From assembly GCA_002213445.1 (NCBI GenBank), contig NJIE01000022.1:62001-126000 (forward strand): a stretch of DNA of 64,000 nucleotides, read 5' to 3'. Each line of letters starts with the position of its first letter. Within the stretch, counting starts at the first letter, position 1. Both the position numbers and the translations under genes were made by a program. The notes under the pieces are model-generated. The model was not told where the DNA came from. It was given only the letters and a program-made list of their open reading frames with translations, and did no database searches. This document shows, piece by piece, positions 38,471-47,826 of this stretch. This DNA is from Xenophilus sp. AP218F. Its GTDB lineage: Bacteria > Pseudomonadota > Gammaproteobacteria > Burkholderiales > Chromobacteriaceae.

Positions 38471-39487
38471 ATGGAATCCGACATGGCCTTTCTCGACATC
38501 GCCCAACTCTCCAAACGCTACGGCAAGCAAACCGTGGTCGACAACGTCGACATGCAAATCCAGGCCGGAGAATTCGTCACCTTCCTCGGCCCGTCCGGCT
38601 GCGGCAAAACCACGCTGCTGCGCATGATCGCCGGCTTCGAAACCCCAAGCGCCGGCGCCATCCGGCTGCAGGGCGAAGACATCACCGCCGCGCCGGCGCA
38701 GAAGCGCGGCATCGGCATGGTGTTCCAGAGCTACGCGCTGTTCCCCAATATGGACGTGGCCGCCAATATCGCCTTCGGCCTGAAGATGCAAAAACGCAGC
38801 GCCGACGACATCCGCCGCAAGGTGGCCGAAGTCATCGCGCTGGTGGAACTGAACGGCCGCGAGCGGCACTACCCGCACCAGCTCTCCGGCGGCCAGCGCC
38901 AGCGGGTGGCGCTGGCGCGCGCGCTGGTGGTGGAGCCGCGCATCCTGCTCCTGGACGAACCGCTGTCGGCGCTGGACGCCCGCATCCGCAGAAACCTGCG
39001 CGAGCAGATTCGCGACATCCAGCGACGCCTGGGCCTCACCACCATCTTCGTCACCCACGACCAGGAAGAGGCGCTGACGCTGTCAGACCGCATCTTCGTG
39101 ATGAACCAGGGCAAGGTGGAACAGGAAGGCGCGGCGGAAACCATCTACACCCAGCCGGCCACCGAGTTCGTGGCGCGCTTCATGGGCAACTACAATCTGC
39201 TCGACGCGCAGCAGAGCCATGCGCTGCTGGGCCTGGAAATCAGCGGCCACCTGGCCATCCGCCCGGAGTCCATCCACTTGCTGGCCGACGGCCAGCGCGA
39301 CGAGACGGCGCTGCCGGCGGTGATCCGCCAGCACCAGCTGCTGGGCAACATCATCCGTTATCAGGTGGAAAGCAAGGGCACCCTGCTGCAGGTGGACCGG
39401 CTCAACCGCAACGCCGGCGACCTGCTGGCGCGCGGAACCGAAGTGCGGCTGCAAATCCGCCGCAACGACATGCGCGAGGTGCGCTAG
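38471..39487 (+). CDS. ABC transporter ATP-binding protein
   Basis: 338-residue ATPase of the importer. Walker [15 protein letters not shown]-loop [10 protein letters not shown], signature [15 protein letters not shown], Walker [14 protein letters not shown]-loop [13 protein letters not shown]-terminal TOBE-type regulatory domain spans about residues 240-338, as in the Fbp/Pot/Ugp class. ATG 38471 is used; ATG 38483 has a better spaced GGAA. It ends 4 bases into the convergent chemoreceptor gene. Confidence 0.94.
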   Translation: MESDMAFLDIAQLSKRYGKQTVVDNVDMQIQAGEFVTFLGPSGCGKTTLLRMIAGFETPSAGAIRLQGEDITAAPAQKRGIGMVFQSYALFPNMDVAANIAFGLKMQKRSADDIRRKVAEVIALVELNGRERHYPHQLSGGQRQRVALARALVVEPRILLLDEPLSALDARIRRNLREQIRDIQRRLGLTTIFVTHDQEEALTLSDRIFVMNQGKVEQEGAAETIYTQPATEFVARFMGNYNLLDAQQSHALLGLEISGHLAIRPESIHLLADGQRDETALPAVIRQHQLLGNIIRYQVESKGTLLQVDRLNRNAGDLLARGTEVRLQIRRNDMREVR

Positions 39488-41328
39488 TCGCTCTTGCGCG
39501 CCTGGAAGTAATGCATCTGCTGACGCAGGCTGTCGGCGCGCATCGACACCTCGTGCGCCGACGCCGACAGCTGCTCGCTGGCGGCGGCGTTGGCTTGCGA
39601 CAGCTGGCTCAGCCGCTGCATCGCATCGTTGATTTCGCTGACGCGCTGCGCCTGCAGCGAGGCCTCCTGCGAAATGTCGCGCACCAGCTGCATGCTCTGG
39701 CGGCTGGATTCGACGATGTCGTTCAGGCGCTGGCCGGCGCTTTCGGCCAGCTCGACGCTGCCTATCGCCACCTGCCCGATTTCCTTGGCCGCCTTCTGGC
39801 TGCGCATCGCCAGCTTGCGCACCTCGTCGGCCACCACCGCGAACCCCTTGCCGTGCTCGCCGGCCCGCGCCGCCTCGATGGCCGCGTTCAGCGCCAGCAG
39901 ATTGGTCTGGTAGGCGATGTCGTCGATGATGTCGGTCTTGCCGGCGATCTGGTGCATGGCGTCCATGGTCTGGCGCACCACCGCGTGCCCCTCCGCCGCC
40001 TGCTCCGCCGCCTGGCTGGCGATATTGCCGGCGTGGCTCGCGTCGGTGGACATGTCGAACATGCTGTTGGCGATGGCGTCCACCGCGACGTAGGTCTGCT
40101 CGATGTCGGCCGAGGTGCACGACGCGCTCTCCGACAGCCCCTGCGAGGCGCTGTTGAGCTCCACCGAGGCGTTGGCCACCGCGTCGGCGTCGTCGCGCAC
40201 CTGCAGGATGATGCCGGAGAGGCGCGCGCCCATCTGGTTGATGTGCGCCGCCAGGCTGCTGTCGTCGTCGGGGGACAGCGCCAGCTGGAAGTCCAGCCGC
40301 CCGCCCGCCAGCTCGCGCATCCGCTGCGCCACCTCTTCGGGCTCCGCCCCCAGGGTGCGGATGATGCTGCGCCCCAGCAGCGTCGCCGACGCCACCGGCA
40401 ACAGCAGCAGCAAAACGCCGCCCAGCGCCAGCCAGCCTTGCCGCCTCACGATCTGATCCTGGTGATCCACCTTGGCCTGCATGCGGGCAACCAGCTGCTG
40501 CTGCAATTGATGCAGGGCGGCGATGCGCTGCTGCGACACGCCGATCCAGTGGCCCGGCGATTCGCTCTGCGCCGCGCCCGGGCCTCTGGCCAGCACCGCG
40601 TCGCGGATGTCGTCGAACTGCCGGGTCTGCAGCAGCGCGTCGTCCAGCAGCTTGGCGTCGCCGCCGTATTGCAGGTACAGCGAACGGCACAAGGCCTCTT
40701 GCGACAGCACGCCGCTGACCTGGCGAAAGTTGGTGATGCTGAAATTGCCGACGGTGAGCACGCCGTTGATCAGGCCGCGGCTGCGGCCCGAGTATTCCTG
40801 CTGGCACTGCAGGGCCGACCACTGCAGGGCCAGCGATTGCAGCCCGGAGTTCTGGCTGTCGAACAGGGTGATGACGCTGGCGATGCCGCCCAGCAGCTCG
40901 GAATAGCGGTCGAACGCCGGGTCCGGCGAGATGCGGCGATGGCTGACCGCCTGGCGCAGCGCCTCGAGCTGGGCGGCGTCCGGCACGCGATGGGCGAGGT
41001 AGTCGGCCAGATTGGCGCCCATCTGGCCATGCGATTGCTCGCGCAGGCCGCGCAAGACGGCGTCGGCCCGGGCGCGCGAATCGCGCAGCGCGGACTCCGG
41101 CATGCCGTGATCATTGAGGTAGCCATTGCTCAGCGCGCGTTCGGTTTGCAAGGCGTCGATCAGATCGCCCACCATGACCAGGTTGTCGGTCAAAACCCGG
41201 TCCCGCGCCAGGGCCTGCTGCGCCTGCCATTGCATGCCGGCGTAGACCACCGCGCCGATCAGCAGCACCAGCACCAGCGGCGCGATCACCAGGACCAGCT
41301 TGTGGGCAACCTTGAGGCGGGTTCGCAT
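39484..41328 (-). CDS. Methyl-accepting chemotaxis protein with a NIT-type sensor domain
   Basis: 614-residue chemoreceptor. TM1 is about residues 11-31 and TM2 about 298-318. The periplasmic part ([32 protein letters not shown]) resembles the nitrate/nitrite-sensing NIT domain. HAMP follows ([14 protein letters not shown]), then the signalling domain with tip [19 protein letters not shown] and [21 protein letters not shown] site. Nitrate as ligand is an inference from the family. It overlaps the convergent ABC ATPase gene by 4 bases. Confidence 0.9.
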   Translation of the reverse strand: MRTRLKVAHKLVLVIAPLVLVLLIGAVVYAGMQWQAQQALARDRVLTDNLVMVGDLIDALQTERALSNGYLNDHGMPESALRDSRARADAVLRGLREQSHGQMGANLADYLAHRVPDAAQLEALRQAVSHRRISPDPAFDRYSELLGGIASVITLFDSQNSGLQSLALQWSALQCQQEYSGRSRGLINGVLTVGNFSITNFRQVSGVLSQEALCRSLYLQYGGDAKLLDDALLQTRQFDDIRDAVLARGPGAAQSESPGHWIGVSQQRIAALHQLQQQLVARMQAKVDHQDQIVRRQGWLALGGVLLLLLPVASATLLGRSIIRTLGAEPEEVAQRMRELAGGRLDFQLALSPDDDSSLAAHINQMGARLSGIILQVRDDADAVANASVELNSASQGLSESASCTSADIEQTYVAVDAIANSMFDMSTDASHAGNIASQAAEQAAEGHAVVRQTMDAMHQIAGKTDIIDDIAYQTNLLALNAAIEAARAGEHGKGFAVVADEVRKLAMRSQKAAKEIGQVAIGSVELAESAGQRLNDIVESSRQSMQLVRDISQEASLQAQRVSEINDAMQRLSQLSQANAAASEQLSASAHEVSMRADSLRQQMHYFQARKSD

Positions 41329-41423
41329 GCGGCTTCCTCGAGCGGGGGCAAGATCAATTCACTATAGGAAAAGCCTCGCCGGCATCCCAAGCAATTAGCC
41401 GCATGCCCGGCGCATCGCGGCGG

Positions 41424-42623
41424 CTAAGGCCGCGCCAGGCATTGCCGATAGCGTCCGTCCACCCGCCGGGCGAACCACTCGGTGGTCAGCCGATGGCTGA
41501 ATTTGGGGCTGACCAGCACGATCTGCGGAATGATCTCGTGCGGCGCGGCGGGGCCGGCCAGCGCGAACACCTTCTGGTACAACGACGTCTGGGCGAAAGC
41601 CGACAGCTTTTCCTGCTTGAGGTCGCGCAGCATGTCGGCCTCGCTCATGCCCAGTCGTCCGGCGATAGCCTGCAAGGCGCGCTGGGTCTCGCTGGTTTCT
41701 CCGGACAGCACGCGATTCATCTTGTCGCTGTAGAGCATGATGTCGCCGTCCAGCGCCAGCTTGCGGCCGGACAAGCGCGCCACCGCCCGCTGGAAGGCAG
41801 CGTTGCGGCTGGCGTAACGGCCGGCGTTGTAGTCGGCGAAGCGGTAGATCATGTCGTGATACGGCGCGGGGTACTGCAGCAGGATGGCCGTGCCGAAATA
41901 GACGCTGCCGCGGCGGGTGAACACCTCGTCGCGCAGATTGGCGTAGCGGTAAGGGTACGGCCAGGCGCGCACATGGGTCTCGGCGAAGGCCACGCTCACC
42001 TGCATCGGCCCGCCGTCGCGGATCGGATTCTTGCGTTCGAAGAGGGTCTGGCCGAACGGCAGCTCGCGCGCCATGTCCTCGTACAACGCGTTCATCTCGC
42101 GCTTGGTGCGCAAGGCGTCCACCCGCTGCCTGTAGCTGCGGCCGTCGGGCGAGGCCTTGCTCATCGCCGCGTCCACCGCGAATTGCGGAATCAGGTACTT
42201 TTGCCGCCGCTGCTCGATCTCGCCCCAGACGATCTTGGACAGATTGGGCACCACCGGGTCGGGACTGAAGCCGGATTCCTGCTCCGCCACCGCCAGCACC
42301 GCGCAGAAGAACTGCGGCGTATACGGGATTTTCAAATGGCTGAACGCGCCCATGATGTCGGCGCTCCAGCCCTGGCGATCGGGGATGCCCGGCGGCAGCA
42401 GCCGATCCAGCAGCAATCGCCCCTGGTGCTCGTCGGTCTCGCTCGCCGGGGGCGGCGTCGGGCTTGCCGCGCGCGGGGCGGGTCTGGCCGGCGCGGAAAG
42501 CGGAGCCGAGGCGGCGGGCGACGGCGCGGAGGCAGGCGCTATCGGCGCGGAAACAGAGGGCGTCTGGGTGCTGCAGGCAGCCAGCGCGGCGACGCAGGTC
42601 GCCAACAGGATACGGGCGTTCAC
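41424..42623 (-). CDS. DUF1615-family outer-membrane lipoprotein
   Basis: 399 residues starting at GTG 42623. Lipoprotein signal with lipobox LAAC (cysteine 17), followed by about 45 residues of Pro/Ala/Ser-rich linker. The main domain (AVAEQESGFSPDPVVPNL; RDGGPMQVSVAFAE; YRFADYNAGRYASRNAAFQ) matches DUF1615; the QESGF, GPMQ and NAGRYASR motifs recall lytic-transglycosylase-like folds, so murein contact is plausible but unproven. Stand-alone gene. Confidence 0.85.
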   Translation of the reverse strand: MNARILLATCVAALAACSTQTPSVSAPIAPASAPSPAASAPLSAPARPAPRAASPTPPPASETDEHQGRLLLDRLLPPGIPDRQGWSADIMGAFSHLKIPYTPQFFCAVLAVAEQESGFSPDPVVPNLSKIVWGEIEQRRQKYLIPQFAVDAAMSKASPDGRSYRQRVDALRTKREMNALYEDMARELPFGQTLFERKNPIRDGGPMQVSVAFAETHVRAWPYPYRYANLRDEVFTRRGSVYFGTAILLQYPAPYHDMIYRFADYNAGRYASRNAAFQRAVARLSGRKLALDGDIMLYSDKMNRVLSGETSETQRALQAIAGRLGMSEADMLRDLKQEKLSAFAQTSLYQKVFALAGPAAPHEIIPQIVLVSPKFSHRLTTEWFARRVDGRYRQCLARP

Positions 42624-42690
42624 TTTGAGACTCGCTTGCGGACAAGCCGCCAGTGTATCCCAGCGCGCGCGACGGGCATACGCGCCGCCT

Positions 42691-43398
42691 TCAACTCAGA
42701 TCGAAGCGCCGCAAGCTGCCGTCGCGGCGCATCGCCTCGATCGCCGCGCTCATCCTGGCGATCAGGGCGTCGTCGGTTTTCAAGCTGCAACCGAGAAAGA
42801 TGTCGGCCTGCTCCACCACCAGCGCGACGCGCGGCTTGGCAATGCCCAGGGCGGTCGCCCGCGATCGCCAGCCCGCGTCCAGCGAGGCCAGCAAGTCGAA
42901 GCGGCGCAGTTGCAGCATCTTGAGTCCCGCGCCGTTGTCGGCCACCTCATCCAGCGGCCAGCCAAGCTGCTGCATCCGGCTCGCTACCGCCGAACCTCGC
43001 ACCGCGCCTATCTTCAGGCCCCGGGCCTGCTCCAGCGACGCAAAGCGCCGTTTGTCTTCCGCCGCGGCGAGCAACACCAGGCGCATCGCCACCACCGGCG
43101 CGCTCCATTTGTAATGCGCCGCCCGCTCCGGAAACCGCGCCATCGGGCTGCAGCTGCCCGCCTGCACTTCCGCCAGCTTCTGCGCCCGCGCCGGCGGGTA
43201 CAGGCGGAAATCGACATCGATGCCGGCGCGCGCGCCGATCTCGCGCAGCAAGGCTACGCCCGGTCCGCGGGGGATCGGCCCCGCTCCCTCGCCGATCAGG
43301 GGCGGCGCCGGCGCCAGCAAGATATGCAAGCCGGCCGCCATGGCCTGGCCGATGAACCAGCATGGCGACAAGGCCAAGCACGCTACCCCTCTCACCAT
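42691..43398 (-). CDS. Periplasmic solute-binding protein, family 3-like
   Basis: 235 residues from ATG 43398, which has GGAG 7 bases upstream. Signal peptide ends near QAMAA. Type-II periplasmic-binding fold of the amino-acid (SBP_bac_3) kind: VALLREIGARAGIDVDFRLYPPARA, SLEQARGLKIGAVRGSAVASRM, ALIARMSAAIEAMRRDGSL. No permease or ATPase adjoins it, so it may feed a distant transporter or act as a sensor partner. The ligand is unknown. Confidence 0.82.
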   Translation of the reverse strand: MVRGVACLALSPCWFIGQAMAAGLHILLAPAPPLIGEGAGPIPRGPGVALLREIGARAGIDVDFRLYPPARAQKLAEVQAGSCSPMARFPERAAHYKWSAPVVAMRLVLLAAAEDKRRFASLEQARGLKIGAVRGSAVASRMQQLGWPLDEVADNGAGLKMLQLRRFDLLASLDAGWRSRATALGIAKPRVALVVEQADIFLGCSLKTDDALIARMSAAIEAMRRDGSLRRFDLS

Positions 43399-43434
43399 GT
43401 TCAAGCTCCACGCGGCCGGTTTCTCTTAGCAAGA

Positions 43435-43464
43435 TAGCAAAACGGGAGGCCAAAGCCTCCCGTT
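43435..43464 (-). terminator. Rho-independent terminator of the NSS transporter gene
   Basis: Perfect 10-bp stem AACGGGAGGC/GCCTCCCGTT with a four-base loop and TTTTGC on the minus strand, 20 bases past the stop codon. Confidence 0.85.
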
Positions 43465-43484
43465 GCGCGCGTTTGAAGCCGCGA

Positions 43485-44807
43485 TCAGATGTTGACCACC
43501 AGGATCCAGCCGATCAGCGCCGGCGCCAGGAACTGGCAGAAGCGGCGCATCGCCAGCAGCAGGCTGTGAGTGGGCTCGTTGCGCGCCAGCTCGGCGGCCA
43601 CCAGCGGCCAGGCCTTCCAGCCCACGAACAGGGCCAACAGCAGCTCGCCCAGCGGCATCAGCAGCTTGGAAGTCAGATAGTCCAGCAGATCGAAGAAGTT
43701 CATGCCGAAGAGCAGCGCGTCGCTCCAGATGCCCAGCGACAGCGAAGCCGGCACGCCCAGCAGGAAAATGCCCGCGGCCATGCCGATGGCGGCCGCGCGG
43801 CGCGACAGGCCGAACTCGTCGATGGCGAAGCTGGTCACCACTTCCAGCAGCGAGATCGAAGACGTGAGCGCCGCCAGGAGCAGCAAGCAGAAGAACAGCG
43901 CCGAGAACAGCTGGCCCATCGGCAGGTGCGAGAACACCGCCGGCATGGTGATGAAGGTCAGGCCCGGGCCGGCCGCCGGATCGAAGCCGAAGGCGAACAC
44001 CGCCGGCAACACCATCAGGCCGGCCAGGAAGCAGGTGGCCACGGTCAGGAGAATCACCCACAGCGAAGCGCTGACCAGATTGGACTCCTTGCCGACGTAG
44101 GAACCGTAAGTCACCATGATGCCGAGGCCCAGCGACAACGAGAAGAACGCCAGGCCCAGCGCGTCCACCAGCATGGCGCCGCTCACCTTGGAGAAGTCCG
44201 GCGTCACGAAGTAGAGCAAGCCTTCCATCGCGCCCGGCAGCGTCAGCACCCGCACGATCAGCGCCAGCATCAGCAGGAACAGCGCCGGCATCATCCACTT
44301 GGAGAGTTTCTCGATGCCCTGCTGCACCCCGCCGATCACCACGCCCAGCGTCAGCGCGGCGAACACGCCGTGGTACACCACCGGTTCCAGCGGATGGCTG
44401 ATGAAGCTGCTGAAGATGCCGCCCAGCGCCTTGGCGTCGGCGGTCATGATGCTGCCGTCAAACGATTTGCCGATATAGGCGATGGTCCAGCCGCCCACCA
44501 CGCTGTAGAACGACAAGATCAAGAAGCAAACCAGCACACCCATATAGCCGATCACCGGCCAGCCGCCGCCGGCCAGCTTGCGGAATGCCCCCACCGCGCC
44601 GGCGTGCGCCGCGCGCCCCACCGCCATCTCGCCCAGCATCAGCACCAGGCCCAGCGTCAGGCAGATGCCCAGGTAGATGAACAGAAACGCGCCGCCGCCG
44701 TTGGTGGCCGCCACATAAGGAAACTTCCAGATGGCCCCGAGGCCGATGGCGGAGCCTGCCGCCGCCAAAATGAAACCGAGGCGCGAGCCCCACTGTGATC
44801 TTGCCAT
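43485..44807 (-). CDS. Sodium-dependent transporter, NSS (SNF) family
   Basis: 440-residue Na+ symporter with about 11-12 TM helices of the LeuT fold. TM1 signature GFILAAAGSAIGLGAIWKFPYVAATNGGGAF gives the sodium and substrate site; TM6 unwound region GLAFFSLSLGLGIMVTYGSY is also typical. Bacterial members carry amino acids such as tryptophan, tyrosine or leucine; this substrate is unassigned. ATG 44807 fits the family start although AGGA is only one base from it. Confidence 0.92.
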   Translation of the reverse strand: MARSQWGSRLGFILAAAGSAIGLGAIWKFPYVAATNGGGAFLFIYLGICLTLGLVLMLGEMAVGRAAHAGAVGAFRKLAGGGWPVIGYMGVLVCFLILSFYSVVGGWTIAYIGKSFDGSIMTADAKALGGIFSSFISHPLEPVVYHGVFAALTLGVVIGGVQQGIEKLSKWMMPALFLLMLALIVRVLTLPGAMEGLLYFVTPDFSKVSGAMLVDALGLAFFSLSLGLGIMVTYGSYVGKESNLVSASLWVILLTVATCFLAGLMVLPAVFAFGFDPAAGPGLTFITMPAVFSHLPMGQLFSALFFCLLLLAALTSSISLLEVVTSFAIDEFGLSRRAAAIGMAAGIFLLGVPASLSLGIWSDALLFGMNFFDLLDYLTSKLLMPLGELLLALFVGWKAWPLVAAELARNEPTHSLLLAMRRFCQFLAPALIGWILVVNI

Positions 44808-45335
44808 GTCCTTGATCCATATATTTTTATTGGAAAAACACGAAGACAGCCGCCGGCGACGGCCCAAGCCGGGCCGCGACCGAACATCCATGGCTGCTGT
44901 CCCACAGCCAGGGTCGACATGCGTTCGTACGGGCAGGCTGCCGTGAGCAACCCGCGTGCGCCGCGCCCTCCGCTTGTTCGCGGCTTGGACGAGCGACCCG
45001 GCAGCGCCGGGATTTGACGGCGACGGTCAGTCGCCGATGTGACAACCGCCGATCAGGCGGCGAGGGCCTTGGCTTCAGGGGTGGCGAAGCGGGTCAAGCC
45101 CTTATGAATACTGTATTCGAAAAAAATGTATCACAAGTTGCGATGATTTTTATCAAAAATTTATCCGGATGCGGCATTTTAATTCCTTGTCATGGCCGAC
45201 CGCGCGCCGTCCATGCCGCATCCGCCCGTCTCGCCGGCATGCGCCGCCGCCAGAGGTTTTCCCCTTGGTGCAAACCCTGCTCCGACGGAATACACTGGCT
45301 GGAAACCTACACGCAGCCGGTTTGGGGAGACCACC
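44808..45335. other. Divergent control region with an FNR-like site
   Basis: 528 bases between the NSS gene and the PAS/GGDEF-like gene. No credible ORF was found. ATGATTTTTATCAA at 45143-45156 matches the FNR consensus except for its first base. The surrounding 45105-45185 is AT-rich. The 44880-45080 portion is GC-rich with several short inverted repeats and no recognisable gene. Confidence 0.5.
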
Positions 45336-46274
45336 ATGCGCGACAATCTCGAAGGCTTCCAATCACTGATCGACACCATCCAGGGCGCCTTGGTGCTGGT
45401 TTCTCCGGAGCAGGGGCTGATCCGTTCCGCCAACCAGCTGGCATGCATTCTGCTGGCCTGCCCGCACGGCGATCTGATCGGCCAGGACTTCTATCAATTC
45501 ATCGACGGTCTGGAACTGGCGCGGGAGATAGACAGCGACATCCAGCGCGGCAACATGGTGTACAACCGCGGCCTGCGGATGCGCACCGCCATCGGCCGCC
45601 CCTTCGAGGTGCAACTGTCGGCGCGCAAGGTCACGCTGGGCGACGCCCAATGGCTGGCCTTCAGCTTCCAGGACCGGACCGAGGCCAAGGTAATGAGCCA
45701 GCTGCTGGATTTCGAACACCAGTTGGTGGAGCGCTCGCTCAATATCGTGCGCACGCTGCAGGCGGAAGGCAATCCGCCGGAAGAGGATGACAAGCTGACC
45801 GGCGTCGCCGGCCGCCACCGGCTGCTGGCCATCGCCCACTCCGAAACCGGGCGCGCCAGGCGCTACGGCGGCCAGCTCTCCAGCCTGGTGCTGGAGCTGG
45901 TGAATCTGCCCGACATGACGCCGAGCGAAGACGACGGCTCGGCCCGCAATCACCTGGTGCGGCTGGCGGGCAGCCTTTGCCTGCAAAGCACCCGCGACAG
46001 CGATCTGGTGGCGCGCCAGGCGGCGGGCACCTTCGTCATCCTGCTGCCGCACACCCCGCTTTCCGGCGCCAACGAACTGGGGCGACGGTTGATCCGCGCG
46101 CTGCGCCAGCTCACCTTCGTCTACCAGGGACAGGAACACCAGGCCGCCGCCTGCGTCGGCATCAGCGCGCTGCGCATCGACGAGAGCGCGCCCATGCCGA
46201 TGCTGGGGCGACTGGAGCAAGCCCTGGCCCGCGCGCGCGAGCGCGGCGCCAACTACATCATCCGCCGGCCCTGA
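45336..46274 (+). CDS. PAS-domain protein with a degenerate GGDEF domain
   Basis: 312 residues from ATG 45336 with GGGGAGA. Residues 1-125 form a PAS domain (FQSLIDTIQGALVLVSPEQGLIRSANQLACILL). Residues 150-312 have the GGDEF-domain layout (GVAGRHRLLAIAHSETGRARRYGGQLSSLVLEL, then DLVARQAAGTFVILLPHT and a final helix), but the signature GG(D/E)EF is replaced by AAGTF. It is therefore probably not a cyclic-di-GMP synthase and may bind a ligand or partner. No membrane segment. Possible FNR-like site 180 bases upstream. Confidence 0.8.
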   Translation: MRDNLEGFQSLIDTIQGALVLVSPEQGLIRSANQLACILLACPHGDLIGQDFYQFIDGLELAREIDSDIQRGNMVYNRGLRMRTAIGRPFEVQLSARKVTLGDAQWLAFSFQDRTEAKVMSQLLDFEHQLVERSLNIVRTLQAEGNPPEEDDKLTGVAGRHRLLAIAHSETGRARRYGGQLSSLVLELVNLPDMTPSEDDGSARNHLVRLAGSLCLQSTRDSDLVARQAAGTFVILLPHTPLSGANELGRRLIRALRQLTFVYQGQEHQAAACVGISALRIDESAPMPMLGRLEQALARARERGANYIIRRP

Positions 46275-46289
46275 GCCCTTCCTCGCGCC

Positions 46290-46325
46290 AAACAAAAAAC
46301 GGCCTGCTTGCAAAACCAAGCCGTT
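46290..46325 (-). terminator. Terminator of mpl (possibly bidirectional)
   Basis: AACGGC and GCCGTT arms with an inner CTTG/CAAG pair; the minus strand then runs into TTTTTTG. It lies between the convergent PAS/GGDEF gene and mpl. Confidence 0.7.
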
Positions 46326-46342
46326 TGCCAAACCGCGGACGC

Positions 46343-47716
46343 TTATCCCGCCAGCCGCGCCAGCAGCTTGCCGTGAATGCCGCCGAAGCCGCCGTTGCTC
46401 ATCACCAGCACGTGATCGCCGGGCCGGGCCGCCGCGACGATGGCCTCCAGCAGCGCGTCGAAATCGTCGAAGGTGCGCGCCTTGTCGCCCATGGGCAGCA
46501 GCGCCTCGGCCGGGTTCCAGTTGAGACCCGCCGCCGAGCAGAACACCTGATCGGCCAAGGCCAGCGAGCCTGGCAGCGCGTCTTTCATCGTGCCCAGCTT
46601 CATGGTGTTGGAGCGCGGCTCCAGCACGGCCAGGATGCGCGCCGCGCCCACCTTGCGGCGCAGGCCTTCCAGCGTGGTGGCGATGGCCGTCGGGTGGTGG
46701 GCGAAGTCGTCGTAAACGGTGACCCCGCCCGCCACGCCCTTCACTTCCATGCGGCGCTTGACGTTGGCGAAGCGCGACAAGGCGTCGATGGCGTCCTTCA
46801 CCGCCACGCCGGCGTGACGCGCGGCGGCGATGGCCGCCACGGCGTTGAGCCGGTTGTGCTCCCCCAGCAAGCCCCAGCGCACCGTGCCTTGCAGCTTGCC
46901 GTCCAGCAGCACGTCGAAGCCGCCGTCCTCATGCAGCGCGCCCAGCTGCCAGCCGGCGTCCGCGCCGAAGCGCTCCACCGGCGTCCAGCAACCGCGTTCC
47001 AGCACGCGTTCCAGATTGGGCTCGCGGCCGTTGCTGACGATGCGGCCGTTGCCGGGAATGGTGCGCACCAGATGGTGGAACTGGGTTTCGATGGCGGCGA
47101 GATCGGGGAAGATGTCGGCGTGGTCGAATTCCAGATTGTTGAGGATCGCCGTGCGCGGCCGGTAGTGGACGAATTTGGAGCGCTTGTCGAAGAAGGCGGT
47201 GTCGTATTCGTCGGCCTCGATCACGAAGAAGGGACTGACGCTGGCCGCATCCAGCGCCGGCGCGCCCGGCAGCCGCGCCGACACGCCGAAGTTTTCCGGG
47301 ATGCCGCCGATCAGAAAGCCCGGCGCGAGGCCGGCGTCCTCCAGAATCCAGGCCAGCATCGAGCTGGTGGTGGTCTTGCCGTGGGTGCCCGCCACCGCCA
47401 GCACCCATTTGTCGCGCAATACGTTCTCGGCCAGCCACTGCGGGCCGGAGAGGTAGGGCAAGCCGCGATTGAGGATTTCTTCCATCAAGGGCTTGCCGCG
47501 CGTCACCACGTTGCCGATCACGTACACGTCCGGGTTGAGATCGATCTGTTCCGCGCCGAAACCCTGCGTCAGTTCTATGCCCATCGCCTCCAGCTGGGTG
47601 CTCATCGGCGGATAGACGTTGGCGTCGCAGCCGGTGACCTTGTGGCCGGCCTGTTTGGCGATGGCGGCGATACCGCCCATGAAGGTACCGCAGATTCCCA
47701 GGATATGGATGTGCAT
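46343..47716 (-). CDS. mpl: UDP-MurNAc:L-Ala-gamma-D-Glu-meso-DAP ligase
   Basis: Re-attaches the salvaged tripeptide to UDP-MurNAc in murein recycling. 457 residues of the Mur-ligase superfamily. MHIHILGICGTFMGGIAAIA at the N-terminus is the dinucleotide-like fold, VAGTHGKTTTSSMLAWI is the ATP loop, FFVIEADEYDTAFFD and DDFAHHPTAIATTLEGL are the Mpl/MurC-type catalytic blocks. Alone on its strand with terminators on both sides. Confidence 0.96.
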   Translation of the reverse strand: MHIHILGICGTFMGGIAAIAKQAGHKVTGCDANVYPPMSTQLEAMGIELTQGFGAEQIDLNPDVYVIGNVVTRGKPLMEEILNRGLPYLSGPQWLAENVLRDKWVLAVAGTHGKTTTSSMLAWILEDAGLAPGFLIGGIPENFGVSARLPGAPALDAASVSPFFVIEADEYDTAFFDKRSKFVHYRPRTAILNNLEFDHADIFPDLAAIETQFHHLVRTIPGNGRIVSNGREPNLERVLERGCWTPVERFGADAGWQLGALHEDGGFDVLLDGKLQGTVRWGLLGEHNRLNAVAAIAAARHAGVAVKDAIDALSRFANVKRRMEVKGVAGGVTVYDDFAHHPTAIATTLEGLRRKVGAARILAVLEPRSNTMKLGTMKDALPGSLALADQVFCSAAGLNWNPAEALLPMGDKARTFDDFDALLEAIVAAARPGDHVLVMSNGGFGGIHGKLLARLAG

Positions 47717-47785
47717 GATTCAGTCAGCGTGAAACATCGAAAGCGCAAGGATACCGCAAGGGGCCGGCCGGCGGAACGCGGGCAG

Positions 47786-47808
47786 CGAAAAGCCCGCCGA
47801 AGCGGGCT
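47786..47808 (-). terminator. Rho-independent terminator of the antiporter gene
   Basis: AGCCCGC/GCGGGCT stem with a CGAA loop and TTTTCGC on the minus strand, 19 bases after the stop codon. Confidence 0.85.
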
Positions 47809-47826
47809 GGATCGCGGGGCCGGCGC

